Shown: positions 1-8,060 of the stretch, in pieces
Layout: each line of letters starts with the position of its first letter
Position numbering within the stretch: the first letter of the stretch is position 1
DNA from: Amaricoccus sp047275745
Lineage (GTDB): Bacteria > Pseudomonadota > Alphaproteobacteria > Rhodobacterales > Rhodobacteraceae
Assembly (NCBI RefSeq): GCF_047275745.1
Contig: NZ_JBKQWU010000003.1
Coordinates: 178,561-242,560, forward strand
DNA length: 64,000 nucleotides
Direction of reading: 5' to 3'
The notes under the pieces: generated by a model
Database searches by the model: none
What the model was told of the DNA's origin: nothing
Seen by the model: only the letters and a program-made list of their open reading frames with translations
Position numbers and translations under genes: made by a program

Positions 1-539
1 GGGCACAGGAGCTGCGCGACCTGCGCGCCGCGCGCGACGATCTGGAGCGGCGGGTGCACGACCTGAAGCTGACGCGGCAGGTCACGATGCAGTCGCTGCC
101 CTCGATCCGGCTGGTGCAGGAGAATGACAAGAGCCTGATCACCAAGATCAACTCGACGCTCGTCAACACCGTCCCGCTCTGGGAGACCCAGCTCGCCCAG
201 TCGGTGACCGTCCATCGCTCGCGCGAGGCGAGCCGCGTGGTGAAGGAGGCGAACGACCTGACCAACGACCTGCTGCGCAAGAATGCCGAGAACCTGCGCG
301 AGGCGAACGCCGAGATCCGCACCGAACTCGAACGCGGCGTCTTCGACGTGGACGCGGTGCAGAAGGCGAACGACGACCTGATCGCGACGATCGAGGATTC
401 GCTCAGGATCGCCGACGAGGGCAAGGCGCGCCGCGCCGAGGCCGAACGGAGCCTCCAGCGGATGGAGGGCGAGCTTCGCGACACGCTCGCCGCCGCCAGG
501 GCGCGCGGAGACGCGCCCTCCAGCCGACCCACGGCCTGA
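1..539 (+). CDS. Toxic anion resistance protein TelA family, C-terminal part
   Basis: The 5' end lies outside the window; the reading frame is open from base 3 and stops at 537-539. The visible ~178 residues are highly charged, alpha-helical and coiled-coil-like, with the family's typical tract around 'SITKINST'-like residues (here LITKINSTLV) followed by VPLWETQLAQ. That combination is characteristic of TelA/KlaA proteins linked to tellurite and other toxic-anion or envelope-stress resistance; the biochemical activity of the family is unknown. The protein is probably cytoplasmic or membrane-peripheral. It is followed 11 bp later by a lipoprotein gene and then by an SPFH/zinc-ribbon pair on the same strand, so all four may be one operon. 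The family call is secure; the role in this organism is inferred. Confidence 0.85.
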   Translation, partial: AQELRDLRAARDDLERRVHDLKLTRQVTMQSLPSIRLVQENDKSLITKINSTLVNTVPLWETQLAQSVTVHRSREASRVVKEANDLTNDLLRKNAENLREANAEIRTELERGVFDVDAVQKANDDLIATIEDSLRIADEGKARRAEAERSLQRMEGELRDTLAAARARGDAPSSRPTA

Positions 540-550
540 CGGCGGGGCGC

Positions 551-1600
551 ATGTCGAGCGGCGGAGCGGGCGGAGATGCTGCGCGCGCGACCGGGCGGAT
601 CGCCCCGGGGGTCGCGCTCGCCGGCCTGTTCGCCCTGACCGGATGCGGCTGGTCCGGTGGCGGCTGGTACGGTGGCGGGGACGCGGTTCCCGTGGCCGCG
701 CCGTCGCCCGACAGCTTCTCCGCGCCCGCCGATGCGATCCCGCCGCTCCCCGAGGAGGGGATCGATCCGCGGGAGCTGCGCCAGTTCTATTCCGATGTGC
801 AGCGCGATCTGATCGCGACCGGCCGGCTCAGGACCGACACGGCCCCTTCCGACGCGCCCTATGGCGTGCCCGAACTGGTGCGGGATTTCGAGCGGGTGGC
901 GTTCTACAACGAATATACCAATGTCGACGGCGAACTGGTGCACGAGGAATCCTCCTATGTCCTCCGCCGCTGGGCCAAGCCGATCCGGGTCGCCGCGATG
1001 GCCAGCCCCGCGACGCCGAAGGACTCCGCGCGCGACCGCGGCAATGTCGCGGCCTATGCCCAGCGCCTCGCGCGGCTGACCGGCGCGGACATGCGCATGG
1101 CGGACGATCCGTCGGTGAACTTCCTCGTGCTCTTCATGAATTCCGACGAGCGCGAGCTATTCGCCGACCAGATCCGGCGCCGCTACCCGATCTTCGCGCC
1201 GGCGATCATGAACACCATGCGCGACGCGCCGCTCGACACGTTCTGCATCACCTATTCCTACGAGGACCCGTCCGATCCCGCGCTCTACGACGCCGTGCTG
1301 ATCCTGATCCGGGCGGAGCATCCGTCGCTCACGCGGCTCTCCTGCGTGCATGAGGAGATGGCCCAGGCCATGGGCCTCATGAACGACAGCCCGGAGGCGC
1401 GGCCGTCGCTCTTCAGCGACAGCCTCGAATTCGCCCTGCTGACCGAGCATGATGAAATATTGCTCCGCATGCTCTACGATCCCCGCCTGAGCCCCGGCAT
1501 GACGGCGGAGGAGGCGCGTCCGCTCCTCCCCGACATCGCCCGCGACGCCATCGCCGCGGAACAGCGCGACGGCGGCGCGCCGGCCCCGGCCGTGAACTGA
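551..1600 (+). CDS. DUF2927 domain lipoprotein
   Basis: A 349-residue protein. Its N-terminus carries a long positively charged region, a hydrophobic core and a lipobox ending LTGC, so it is predicted to be a lipid-anchored envelope protein. A Pro/Gly/Ala-rich linker follows, then a globular domain (about residues 75-330) that I recognise as DUF2927. The domain includes H267-E-E-M-A-Q-A-M-G, which resembles a zincin-like HExxH stretch but lacks the second histidine. The function is unknown; a distant metallopeptidase relationship is possible but unproven. It sits 11 bp after the TelA-type gene and 14 bp before the SPFH gene, which suggests cotranscription. The ATG at 551 is taken because it precedes the signal sequence; the long n-region leaves the start slightly uncertain. 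Confidence 0.75.
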   Translation: MSSGGAGGDAARATGRIAPGVALAGLFALTGCGWSGGGWYGGGDAVPVAAPSPDSFSAPADAIPPLPEEGIDPRELRQFYSDVQRDLIATGRLRTDTAPSDAPYGVPELVRDFERVAFYNEYTNVDGELVHEESSYVLRRWAKPIRVAAMASPATPKDSARDRGNVAAYAQRLARLTGADMRMADDPSVNFLVLFMNSDERELFADQIRRRYPIFAPAIMNTMRDAPLDTFCITYSYEDPSDPALYDAVLILIRAEHPSLTRLSCVHEEMAQAMGLMNDSPEARPSLFSDSLEFALLTEHDEILLRMLYDPRLSPGMTAEEARPLLPDIARDAIAAEQRDGGAPAPAVN

Positions 1601-1614
1601 GAGGAAGGCTTCCC

Positions 1615-2742
1615 ATGTCGATCTTTGATTTCCTCCGTGGCGAGTTCATCGACGTCATCCACTGGACCGACGACACGCGCGACACCATCGTCTGGCGGTT
1701 CGAGCGGCAGGGTCATGCGATCAAGTACGGCGCCAAGCTGACCGTGCGCGAGGGGCAGGCGGCGGTCTTCGTCCATGAAGGCCAGCTCGCCGACGTGTTC
1801 GGCCCGGGGCTCTACGAGCTCCAGACCAACAACATGCCGATCCTGACGACGCTGCAGCACTGGGACCACGGATTCCAGAGCCCGTTCAAATCCGAGATCT
1901 ACTTCGTCAACACCCGGCTTTTCACCGATCTCAAATGGGGCACGAAGAATCCGATCCTCTGCCGTGACAAGGAGTTCGGACTGGTCCGGCTGCGCGCCTA
2001 CGGCACCTATACGATGCGGGTGACGGACCCGGGCAGGTTCCTGACCGAGATCGTCGGCACCGATGGCGAGTTCACGACCGAGGAGATCGAATTCCAGATC
2101 CGCAACGTGATCATCACGCATTTCAGCCAGCTGATCGCCGCCTCCGGCATCCCGGTGCTCGACATGGCGGCGAATACGCTCGACCTCGGCAAGCTCGTCG
2201 CCGACAGGATCTCGCCGCTGATCGCGGATTACGGGATCACGCTGCCCGCCTTCTACATCGAGAACGTCTCGCTCCCGACCGAGGTCGAGAGCGCGCTCGA
2301 CAAGCGCACGGCCATGGGCGCGGTCGGAGATCTCAGCCGGTACACCGAATTCTCCGCCGCCGAGGCGATGACGAAGGCGGCCGCGAACCCGGACGGCGGC
2401 GGCGGGATGGCCGCCGGGATGGGCGCCGGCATGGGCATGGCGATGGGCGCCCGGATGGCCGAAGGCATGGGGCGAAGCGGCCCATGGGGCGCGGCGCCCG
2501 CGGCCGATGCGGCGCCGCCCCCGCCCCCGGGCGCCGCGACGCGGGTCTGGCACGTCGCAGAGGGTGGCGCCACGAAGGGCCCCTATTCCGAGGATGAGCT
2601 CGCGGTCATGGTCTCGGGCGGCGCGGTCACGGGCGAGACCTGGCTCTGGACGCCGGGCAGCGCCGACTGGAGGCGCGCGTCCGAAATTCCGGAAGTCGCC
2701 CGCTTCCTGAGCGCGACGCCGCCGCCCCCGCCCGCGGACTGA
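1615..2742 (+). CDS. SPFH domain protein with C-terminal GYF-like (DUF4339) domain
   Basis: A 375-residue protein. Residues ~40-255 match the SPFH/band-7-like family often annotated as virion core protein or YdjI-like, which is thought to form membrane-associated oligomeric scaffolds. A Gly/Met-rich low-complexity linker (about 262-290) follows, then a small C-terminal domain (about 309-365) with a GPYSEDEL stretch and conserved tryptophans typical of the GYF_2/DUF4339 fold, a presumed peptide-binding module. No transmembrane helix is evident. GAGGAAGG precedes the ATG at good distance. The next gene, 10 bp downstream, encodes a zinc-ribbon membrane protein; such pairs commonly travel together and with TelA. 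This supports an envelope-stress or membrane-scaffold role, but that is inference from context. Confidence 0.85.
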   Translation: MSIFDFLRGEFIDVIHWTDDTRDTIVWRFERQGHAIKYGAKLTVREGQAAVFVHEGQLADVFGPGLYELQTNNMPILTTLQHWDHGFQSPFKSEIYFVNTRLFTDLKWGTKNPILCRDKEFGLVRLRAYGTYTMRVTDPGRFLTEIVGTDGEFTTEEIEFQIRNVIITHFSQLIAASGIPVLDMAANTLDLGKLVADRISPLIADYGITLPAFYIENVSLPTEVESALDKRTAMGAVGDLSRYTEFSAAEAMTKAAANPDGGGGMAAGMGAGMGMAMGARMAEGMGRSGPWGAAPAADAAPPPPPGAATRVWHVAEGGATKGPYSEDELAVMVSGGAVTGETWLWTPGSADWRRASEIPEVARFLSATPPPPPAD

Positions 2743-2752
2743 GGTCTCGCGG

Positions 2753-4060
2753 ATGAGCGGTTCGGATTCCGGAAACCCGTGGACGGCGGGCTCGCCACCC
2801 CGCCCCGGCGGATCGGGCACGAGCGGCCCTTGGGGTCCGGCGCCCGCCGCTCCGGGGCCGGACTCTCCGGGGCCCTCCGCTCCCGGGCCTGACGCCCTAC
2901 GCCCCTCCCCGCCTCCGACCGAAACGGTGGCCCCGCGTCCTCCCGCGCCGGAAGCCGCTCCAGCGGGGCCGGTGAAGCTCGAGGACCACCGCTTCCCCTG
3001 CCCGGCCTGCGGCGCGCCAATGCGGTTCCGGCCGGGCACGACGGCGCTCCGCTGCCCGCATTGCGGCCACGAGGAGCCGATTCCGGACGCACGTGGCGGC
3101 ATCCCGGAACTCGACCTCCGCGGCGCGGCGGAGAAGGCGGTTCCCGCCGTCGAGATGGAGGATCTGCGCGTCGTCCGCTGCGAAAGCTGCGGCGCCGAGG
3201 TCGAGTTCGACGCCGATATTCACGCCAAGGTCTGCCCGTTCTGCGCCGCGCCGATCGTGACCGACACCGGGGTGCGCCGCTACATCAAGCCGCAGGCGCA
3301 ATTGCCCTTCCTGCTGACCGAGGACGAGGCGCGGCAGGCGATGAACCGCTGGCTCGGCCGGCTCTGGTTCGCGCCGTCGAACCTCAGGGCCTATGCCCGC
3401 GCCGGCCGGGCGATGGACGGGATCTACGTCCCCTACTGGACCTACGACGCCGAGACGCGCACGCGCTACAGCGGCCAGCGCGGCAAGGTCCACTACGAAA
3501 GCCATCCCGTGCGGGTGCGGGTGAACGGACGGACCCAGACCCAGACGCAGCAGGTCGCGCGCGTCCGCTGGTATCCCGCGCAGGGCGCGGTGGCGCGGAA
3601 CTTCGACGACGTGCTCGTGCTCGGCTCCAACAGCCTGCCGAAGCGCTACACCGATGCGATCGCGCCCTGGGATCTCTCGGCGCTCTCCGCCTATGAGCCG
3701 CGGTTTCTCGCGGGCTTCCGCGCCGAGGGCTATTCGGTCCCGGTCGAACAGGCTTACGGCGAGGCGAAGGAGATCATGGACGAGGTGATCCGGCAGGACA
3801 TCCGTCGCGACATCGGCGGCGACCGGCAACGGATCGGCGCGATGGAGACGAGCGTCGGCGCGCTCACCTTCAAGCACGTGCTGCTGCCGGTCTGGGTGGC
3901 GGCCTACCGCTATCACGGCAAGAGCTACCGCTTCGTGGTCAACGGCCGCACCGGCGCGGTGGAGGGCGAGCGGCCCTATTCGTCGATGAAGGTCTTCTTC
4001 TTCGTCCTCGCCATGGTGCTCGCCGCCGTCGCCGTCGCCTATCTGCAGGTCGCGTCCTGA
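2753..4060 (+). CDS. Double zinc-ribbon membrane protein (TFIIB-type ribbon)
   Basis: A 435-residue protein. The first ~75 residues are Pro/Gly/Ser-rich and probably disordered. Two zinc-ribbon units follow: CPACG...CPHCG near residues 83-106 and CESCG...CPFCA near 143-163. The middle (about 175-400) contains a soluble domain with many Trp/Tyr residues, and a single hydrophobic C-terminal segment (about 413-433) forms a tail anchor. Databases often mislabel such proteins as primosomal protein N' or helicases because of the ribbons; no helicase motif is present. It follows the SPFH gene by 10 bp, indicating a functional pair. The exact role is unknown; membrane-attached partner of the SPFH scaffold is the best inference. 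Confidence 0.75.
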   Translation: MSGSDSGNPWTAGSPPRPGGSGTSGPWGPAPAAPGPDSPGPSAPGPDALRPSPPPTETVAPRPPAPEAAPAGPVKLEDHRFPCPACGAPMRFRPGTTALRCPHCGHEEPIPDARGGIPELDLRGAAEKAVPAVEMEDLRVVRCESCGAEVEFDADIHAKVCPFCAAPIVTDTGVRRYIKPQAQLPFLLTEDEARQAMNRWLGRLWFAPSNLRAYARAGRAMDGIYVPYWTYDAETRTRYSGQRGKVHYESHPVRVRVNGRTQTQTQQVARVRWYPAQGAVARNFDDVLVLGSNSLPKRYTDAIAPWDLSALSAYEPRFLAGFRAEGYSVPVEQAYGEAKEIMDEVIRQDIRRDIGGDRQRIGAMETSVGALTFKHVLLPVWVAAYRYHGKSYRFVVNGRTGAVEGERPYSSMKVFFFVLAMVLAAVAVAYLQVAS

Positions 4061-4132
4061 GGCGCCGGCCGGTTCCGGCGACGCGTTCGTTGGCGCGGCC
4101 GGCCTCGTGAAGCTCCGGGCCGGACCGGAACC

Positions 4133-4888
4133 TCAGCCGATGCTGGCGGCGATCTGTTCGACGCTCACGCCTTCCTTCACCTCGCGGAGCCGCGCATAGA
4201 CAAGGGCGGTGAATATGGCGAAGAGCGCGTAGTAGATCGCCGAGACGAAGGATTCGACCAGCACCGACAGGGCGAAATTGTTCTCGACCGCGTAGAGCGC
4301 CGACCCCGCGAGCATGGCGAGGCCGACGATGACGACCCCCATCAGCAGGACGGCCCCGGCGAGTTGCCAGCGATAGCCTTCGGTCAGTTCCTGCGCCCGG
4401 CCGAGCCCGCGCCAGCCCGAATTCTCGAAGACCACCGCCTCGACCCAGGGCAGGAAGCGCGCGACGACGTAGAGGCCCGGCACGATCAGGAGCGCGAAGC
4501 CAAGCCCCGCGAGCACGCTGATCACGATCCCGAGCACGGCGATCGGCAGCAGGTGCCGCGCCGCCTGCCGCGCGTACTGCCCGACGGAATGCGTCTTGCC
4601 GATCACCGCGTCGAGCGCGACGAGGCAGAGCACGCCGACGACGAAATAGCTCAGCACCATGCTGAGCGAGCCGAGCATCAGCGCGCCGAAGCTCGGCACG
4701 GCCGGCATCGCGGCCTCGCCTCCCTCGGCCATCGGCGCCGCCGGCCAGGCGGCCCGGTTCAGGAGCGAAAGCGCCAGGGCCGGAACGAAGGCCATCGGAA
4801 ACACGGTCGAGAATTTCGCGAGAAGGAGGCCGAAGGATTGCGCGACGATGCGTCCGGCCCCGAGTGGCGGCGGCGAAGGATGGCTCAC
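4133..4888 (-). CDS. Predicted multi-pass inner-membrane protein of unknown function
   Basis: A 251-residue hydrophobic protein with about six predicted transmembrane segments, for example near residues 25-45, 75-100, 130-155 and 180-235. Its general pattern resembles the membrane domains found in glycerophosphodiester phosphodiesterase-associated or BPD_transp-like hypothetical proteins, but I do not see a diagnostic motif. The start is GTG at 4888, with GGGAG about 10 bases upstream on the minus strand. It is convergent with the zinc-ribbon gene and lies downstream of nusB with a 165-bp gap, so it may be the last gene of the rib-nusB transcription unit or be independent. Function not assigned. 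Confidence 0.6.
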   Translation of the reverse strand: MSHPSPPPLGAGRIVAQSFGLLLAKFSTVFPMAFVPALALSLLNRAAWPAAPMAEGGEAAMPAVPSFGALMLGSLSMVLSYFVVGVLCLVALDAVIGKTHSVGQYARQAARHLLPIAVLGIVISVLAGLGFALLIVPGLYVVARFLPWVEAVVFENSGWRGLGRAQELTEGYRWQLAGAVLLMGVVIVGLAMLAGSALYAVENNFALSVLVESFVSAIYYALFAIFTALVYARLREVKEGVSVEQIAASIG

Positions 4889-5053
4889 GGGCGAGATGCT
4901 CCCTGCGGTTTCGATCCGGGCCCGCGGAGCGGCCCCGCCCGAGACCTAGCGGATCGGCCGGCGGGAGAGAAGTGCGCGGAAGCGCCCAGTGTCCCGAATG
5001 AGCCCGGTCCCGAATGACCCCGTCCCGGATGACCCCGGTCTCGGATGACTGGC

Positions 5054-5548
5054 TCAGGCGAAGGCGTCGGGCCGCGCCTCGCGCGCCATGTGGTCGAGCA
5101 CCGCGTTGACGAACTTCGATTCCTTGCCTTCGGGATAGAAGGCCTTGGCCACGTCGACGAATTCGGTGATCGTGACCTTGGGCGGCGTGTCGGTCGCGAC
5201 AAGCTCGGCCCCCGCCGCGCGGAAGAGCGCGCGCAGGGTCGGATCGATCCGGTCGATCGGCCAGCGCGCCACAAGCCCGCGATGCGTCAACTGGTCGATG
5301 CGCGCCTGTTCCGAGACGGTGGCGTTCAGAAGGCGGCGAAAGTGGTCGAGATCCGCTTCGGCATATGCCACGCCATCGATCTCCGCGCCCATCCGATGCG
5401 TTTCGAACTCGCGGAGCACGGTATCGAGCCCCACATCGGCGGCCTCCATCTGGAAGAGCGCCTGCACGGCATAGAACCGCGAGGCCGAGCGCATGCGCCG
5501 GCCCTGGGCGGCGGTGGGTTTCGGACCTGGCGGCGGGCTGGAGTCCAT
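5054..5548 (-). CDS. nusB: Transcription antitermination factor NusB
   Basis: A 164-residue all-helical protein of the NusB family, which binds boxA RNA with NusE (S10) during rRNA antitermination. The N-terminal RSASRFYAVQALFQME stretch and the C-terminal VDVAKAFYPEGKESKFVN tract (residue order as in NusB proteins) are diagnostic. The preceding gene ribH ends in TGA overlapping the ATG at 5548 by one base (TGATG). A GTG three bases earlier would also work, but ATG is preferred. The ribH-nusB pairing is classical in proteobacteria and reflects translational coupling in the riboflavin operon. Confidence 0.95.
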   Translation of the reverse strand: MDSSPPPGPKPTAAQGRRMRSASRFYAVQALFQMEAADVGLDTVLREFETHRMGAEIDGVAYAEADLDHFRRLLNATVSEQARIDQLTHRGLVARWPIDRIDPTLRALFRAAGAELVATDTPPKVTITEFVDVAKAFYPEGKESKFVNAVLDHMAREARPDAFA

Positions 5549-6078
5549 CACGAATCGACCGTCTGGACCCCGGCCGGCCGGAAGCCGGCGCCGGAGAGGC
5601 GTCCGGCCTTGGCAAATCGCCGCGCGAGGGCGACGAGATGCATCGCCGCGATCGCGGCGCCGCCGCCCTTGTCCTGCCCGGCCGCTTCCGCGCGGACCCG
5701 CGCCTGTTCCTCGTTCTCGACCGTGAGAATGCCGTTGCCGATGCAGAGCCCGCCGAGGCCGAGCAGCGTCAGCCCGCGCGAGGAATCGTTGCAGACTGTC
5801 TCGTAATGGGTGGTCTCGCCCCGGATCACGCAGCCGAGTGCCACGAACCCGTCGAAACCGTCGTCGCGGCTCGCGAGCCGGATCGCGGTCGGAACCTCGA
5901 GCGCGCCCGGCACCTCGATCGTCTCATGCGTGGCACCCGCCGCCTCGATCGCCGCGCGCGCGCCCTTGAGCAGCTCGTCGGCGATGGCACGGTAGAACGG
6001 GGCGACGACGATCAGGAATTTCGTCGGCTCGTCGAAACTCGGGGCGGACAGACCCTCGTGGTCCAAGGTGCTGGCCAT
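5548..6078 (-). CDS. ribH: 6,7-dimethyl-8-ribityllumazine synthase
   Basis: A 176-residue enzyme that condenses 5-amino-6-ribitylaminouracil with 3,4-dihydroxy-2-butanone 4-phosphate, the penultimate step of riboflavin synthesis. The diagnostic motifs PGALEVP, GCVIRGETTHYE (with the catalytic His in ETTHYE) and GLxxGNGILTVEN are all present. The family forms pentamers or icosahedral capsids. It starts 3 bases after the ribB stop and overlaps nusB, so it is cotranscribed with both. The C-terminus has an extra ~15 residues beyond the usual end, of no obvious meaning. Confidence 0.96.
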   Translation of the reverse strand: MASTLDHEGLSAPSFDEPTKFLIVVAPFYRAIADELLKGARAAIEAAGATHETIEVPGALEVPTAIRLASRDDGFDGFVALGCVIRGETTHYETVCNDSSRGLTLLGLGGLCIGNGILTVENEEQARVRAEAAGQDKGGGAAIAAMHLVALARRFAKAGRLSGAGFRPAGVQTVDS

Positions 6079-6081
6079 GGT

Positions 6082-7188
6082 TCAGCCTCCGCTGGCGGGA
6101 ATGGGGCGGGTGCCGGTGATCGAGAGCCCGTAGCCTTCGAGCCCGACGATCTTCGGCATCGGCGAGTTGGTGAGCAGCAGGATATCATGCAGGCCGAGCG
6201 CGTTCAGGATCTGCGCGCCCACGCCGTACTGGCGCAGCTTCTCGGGCGAGACGTGATCGCCGAGATCGACCGCGCTCGCCATGTCGCGCAGGAGCACGAG
6301 CACGCCCCGGCCTTCGCCCGCGATCGCGAGCATCGCATCGCGGAGCTGGTGGGACCGGCCGGCGTGAATTCCGAGCATGTCCTCGATCACATTGGCGGCG
6401 TGCATCCGCACGAGCACCGGCTCCGGCGTCGAGAGATCGCCCTTGGAGAGCACCAGATGCTCCGCCCCGCTCGCCGTGTCGGCGAAGACCCTGAGCTGCC
6501 AGTCGCCGCCGAATTCCGAGGTGATGCGGCGCACCGCGGTCTCGCGGACCAGATTGTCGTGGCGCAGCCGGTAGGCGATCAGATCGGAGATGGTCCCGAC
6601 CTTGAGCCCGTGGCGCTGCGCGAACTGGATGAGATCAGGCAGCCGGGCCATCGTGCCGTCGTCGTTCATCACCTCGCAGATCACGCCGGCGGCGTTGAGC
6701 CCTGCGAGCCGCGGGATGTCGACCGCGGCCTCGGTATGGCCGGCGCGCACCAGCACGCCGCCCTCGCGCGCCCGGAGCGGAAAGACATGGCCCGGCGTCG
6801 CGATGTCCAGGGGACCGGAGCGCGAGTCGATCGCGACCGCCACGGTGCGGGCGCGGTCGGCCGCCGAGATCCCGGTCGAGATCCCTTCGCGCGCCTCGAT
6901 CGAGACGGTGAAGGCGGTCTCGTGCCGCGAGGAATTGGACGCGGACATCTGGGGCAGGCCGAGCGCGTCGAGCCGTTCCGCCGTCAGGGCGAGACAGATC
7001 AGCCCGCGCCCGTAGGTCGCCATGAAATTGACCGCGTCGGGCGTGCACATCTGCGCGGGGATGATGAGATCGCCCTCGTTCTCCCGATCCTCGTGGTCGA
7101 CGAGGATGAACATCTTGCCGTTGCGCGCGGCATCGATGATCTCCTCGATCGGCGAGATCGCATCGTGATAGTCGGTCGACAATTCCAT
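6082..7188 (-). CDS. ribB: 3,4-dihydroxy-2-butanone-4-phosphate synthase with degenerate GTP cyclohydrolase II-like domain
   Basis: A 368-residue protein. Residues ~1-205 are a complete DHBP synthase, which converts ribulose 5-phosphate to DHBP plus formate; the DHEDRENEGDL acidic loop and the RAGHTEAAVD region are intact. The C-terminal half aligns with the GTP cyclohydrolase II fold but contains no cysteine at all, so the three zinc-binding cysteines of an active cyclohydrolase II are missing. It is therefore a RibB with a non-catalytic C-terminal domain of the kind called RibBX, not a bifunctional RibBA; cyclohydrolase II must be encoded elsewhere. The ATG at 7188 is chosen because the DHBP synthase begins there; an upstream in-frame codon would add unrelated residues. 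The gene lies between ribE and ribH. Confidence 0.9.
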   Translation of the reverse strand: MELSTDYHDAISPIEEIIDAARNGKMFILVDHEDRENEGDLIIPAQMCTPDAVNFMATYGRGLICLALTAERLDALGLPQMSASNSSRHETAFTVSIEAREGISTGISAADRARTVAVAIDSRSGPLDIATPGHVFPLRAREGGVLVRAGHTEAAVDIPRLAGLNAAGVICEVMNDDGTMARLPDLIQFAQRHGLKVGTISDLIAYRLRHDNLVRETAVRRITSEFGGDWQLRVFADTASGAEHLVLSKGDLSTPEPVLVRMHAANVIEDMLGIHAGRSHQLRDAMLAIAGEGRGVLVLLRDMASAVDLGDHVSPEKLRQYGVGAQILNALGLHDILLLTNSPMPKIVGLEGYGLSITGTRPIPASGG

Positions 7189-7204
7189 TCCTGGCCCCCT
7201 CACG

Positions 7205-7825
7205 TCAGCCCGCGCTGAATTCGGTAAGACGCGCGACATAGCGCGCCAACGTGTCGATCTCCAGATTGACCAGCAGTCCCGGCCGCGCCGCGCCCCAGGT
7301 GGTATGCGCCCGGGTATGCGGGATGATGTTCACGCCGAACTCCCGGCCATCGACCTCGTTCACCGTGAGCGAGGTTCCGTTGAGCGCGACGGAGCCTTTC
7401 GGCGCTATGTATCTCGCCAGCGCCTCGGGCGCGCGAAAGACGAAGCGCATGCTGTCGCCCTCGGGCGTCATGCTCACGATCTCGGCGCGGCCGTCGATGT
7501 GGCCTGAGACAATATGTCCACCGAGTTCGTCGCCGAGGCGGAGCGCGCGTTCGAGGTTCACCCGCGATCCCGCCGCCCAGGCCGTGCCCTCGGAGCGGAT
7601 GTTGGTCCTGGCAACCGTCTCGGCGGAAATGTCCACGTCGAACCAGCCACCGCCTTCCGTGCGCGCGCCGCGGTCCACAACCGTGAGGCAGACGCCGTCG
7701 CAGGCGATCGAGGCGCCGAGCGCGATCGAGTCGGAGGCATAGACCGTCCGTATCCGGGCGCGAAGGTCGCCCCGGTCCTCGAGACGCTCGATCTCGCCCA
7801 TGTCGGTCACAATTCCGGTGAACAT
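7205..7825 (-). CDS. ribE: Riboflavin synthase alpha chain
   Basis: A 206-residue enzyme that dismutates two 6,7-dimethyl-8-ribityllumazine molecules into riboflavin and 5-amino-6-ribitylaminouracil. It begins with MFTGIV, the invariant start of the family, and contains two lumazine-binding repeats (about residues 1-97 and 98-195), with CDGVCLTV in the first and LNGTSLTVN in the second, plus GGHIVSGHIDG. The length is normal. It is followed by ribB after 16 bases and leads the ribE-ribB-ribH-nusB run. The upstream gap to 8060 shows no FMN riboswitch on either strand. Usage of the symbol ribC or ribE varies between organisms. Confidence 0.95.
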   Translation of the reverse strand: MFTGIVTDMGEIERLEDRGDLRARIRTVYASDSIALGASIACDGVCLTVVDRGARTEGGGWFDVDISAETVARTNIRSEGTAWAAGSRVNLERALRLGDELGGHIVSGHIDGRAEIVSMTPEGDSMRFVFRAPEALARYIAPKGSVALNGTSLTVNEVDGREFGVNIIPHTRAHTTWGAARPGLLVNLEIDTLARYVARLTEFSAG

Positions 7826-8060
7826 CGGAGGGTCCCGGTCGCTCGTTTGGCTCAGGCCCAGCGTCCTAAACCTCGGCGTCCCGGTCGGCAAGGGAGGATT
7901 GCCGGGAGACCCATCGGTGCGGATCGGCAACAATCGCGCCGCCTCGCGCACCGTCCCGGCGCGCCGTGTCTGGCTTCGCCGTCGCAAACCCGCTAGCCTC
8001 GCCTGCCAAGCCCGGGCGGTGATCCGGGAAAGAGGCCAACGAGCGGACAAGAGGCAATCG

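Noticed and set aside
7826..8060. FMN riboswitch upstream of the riboflavin genes
   Set aside because: The conserved RFN-element blocks are not found on either strand.
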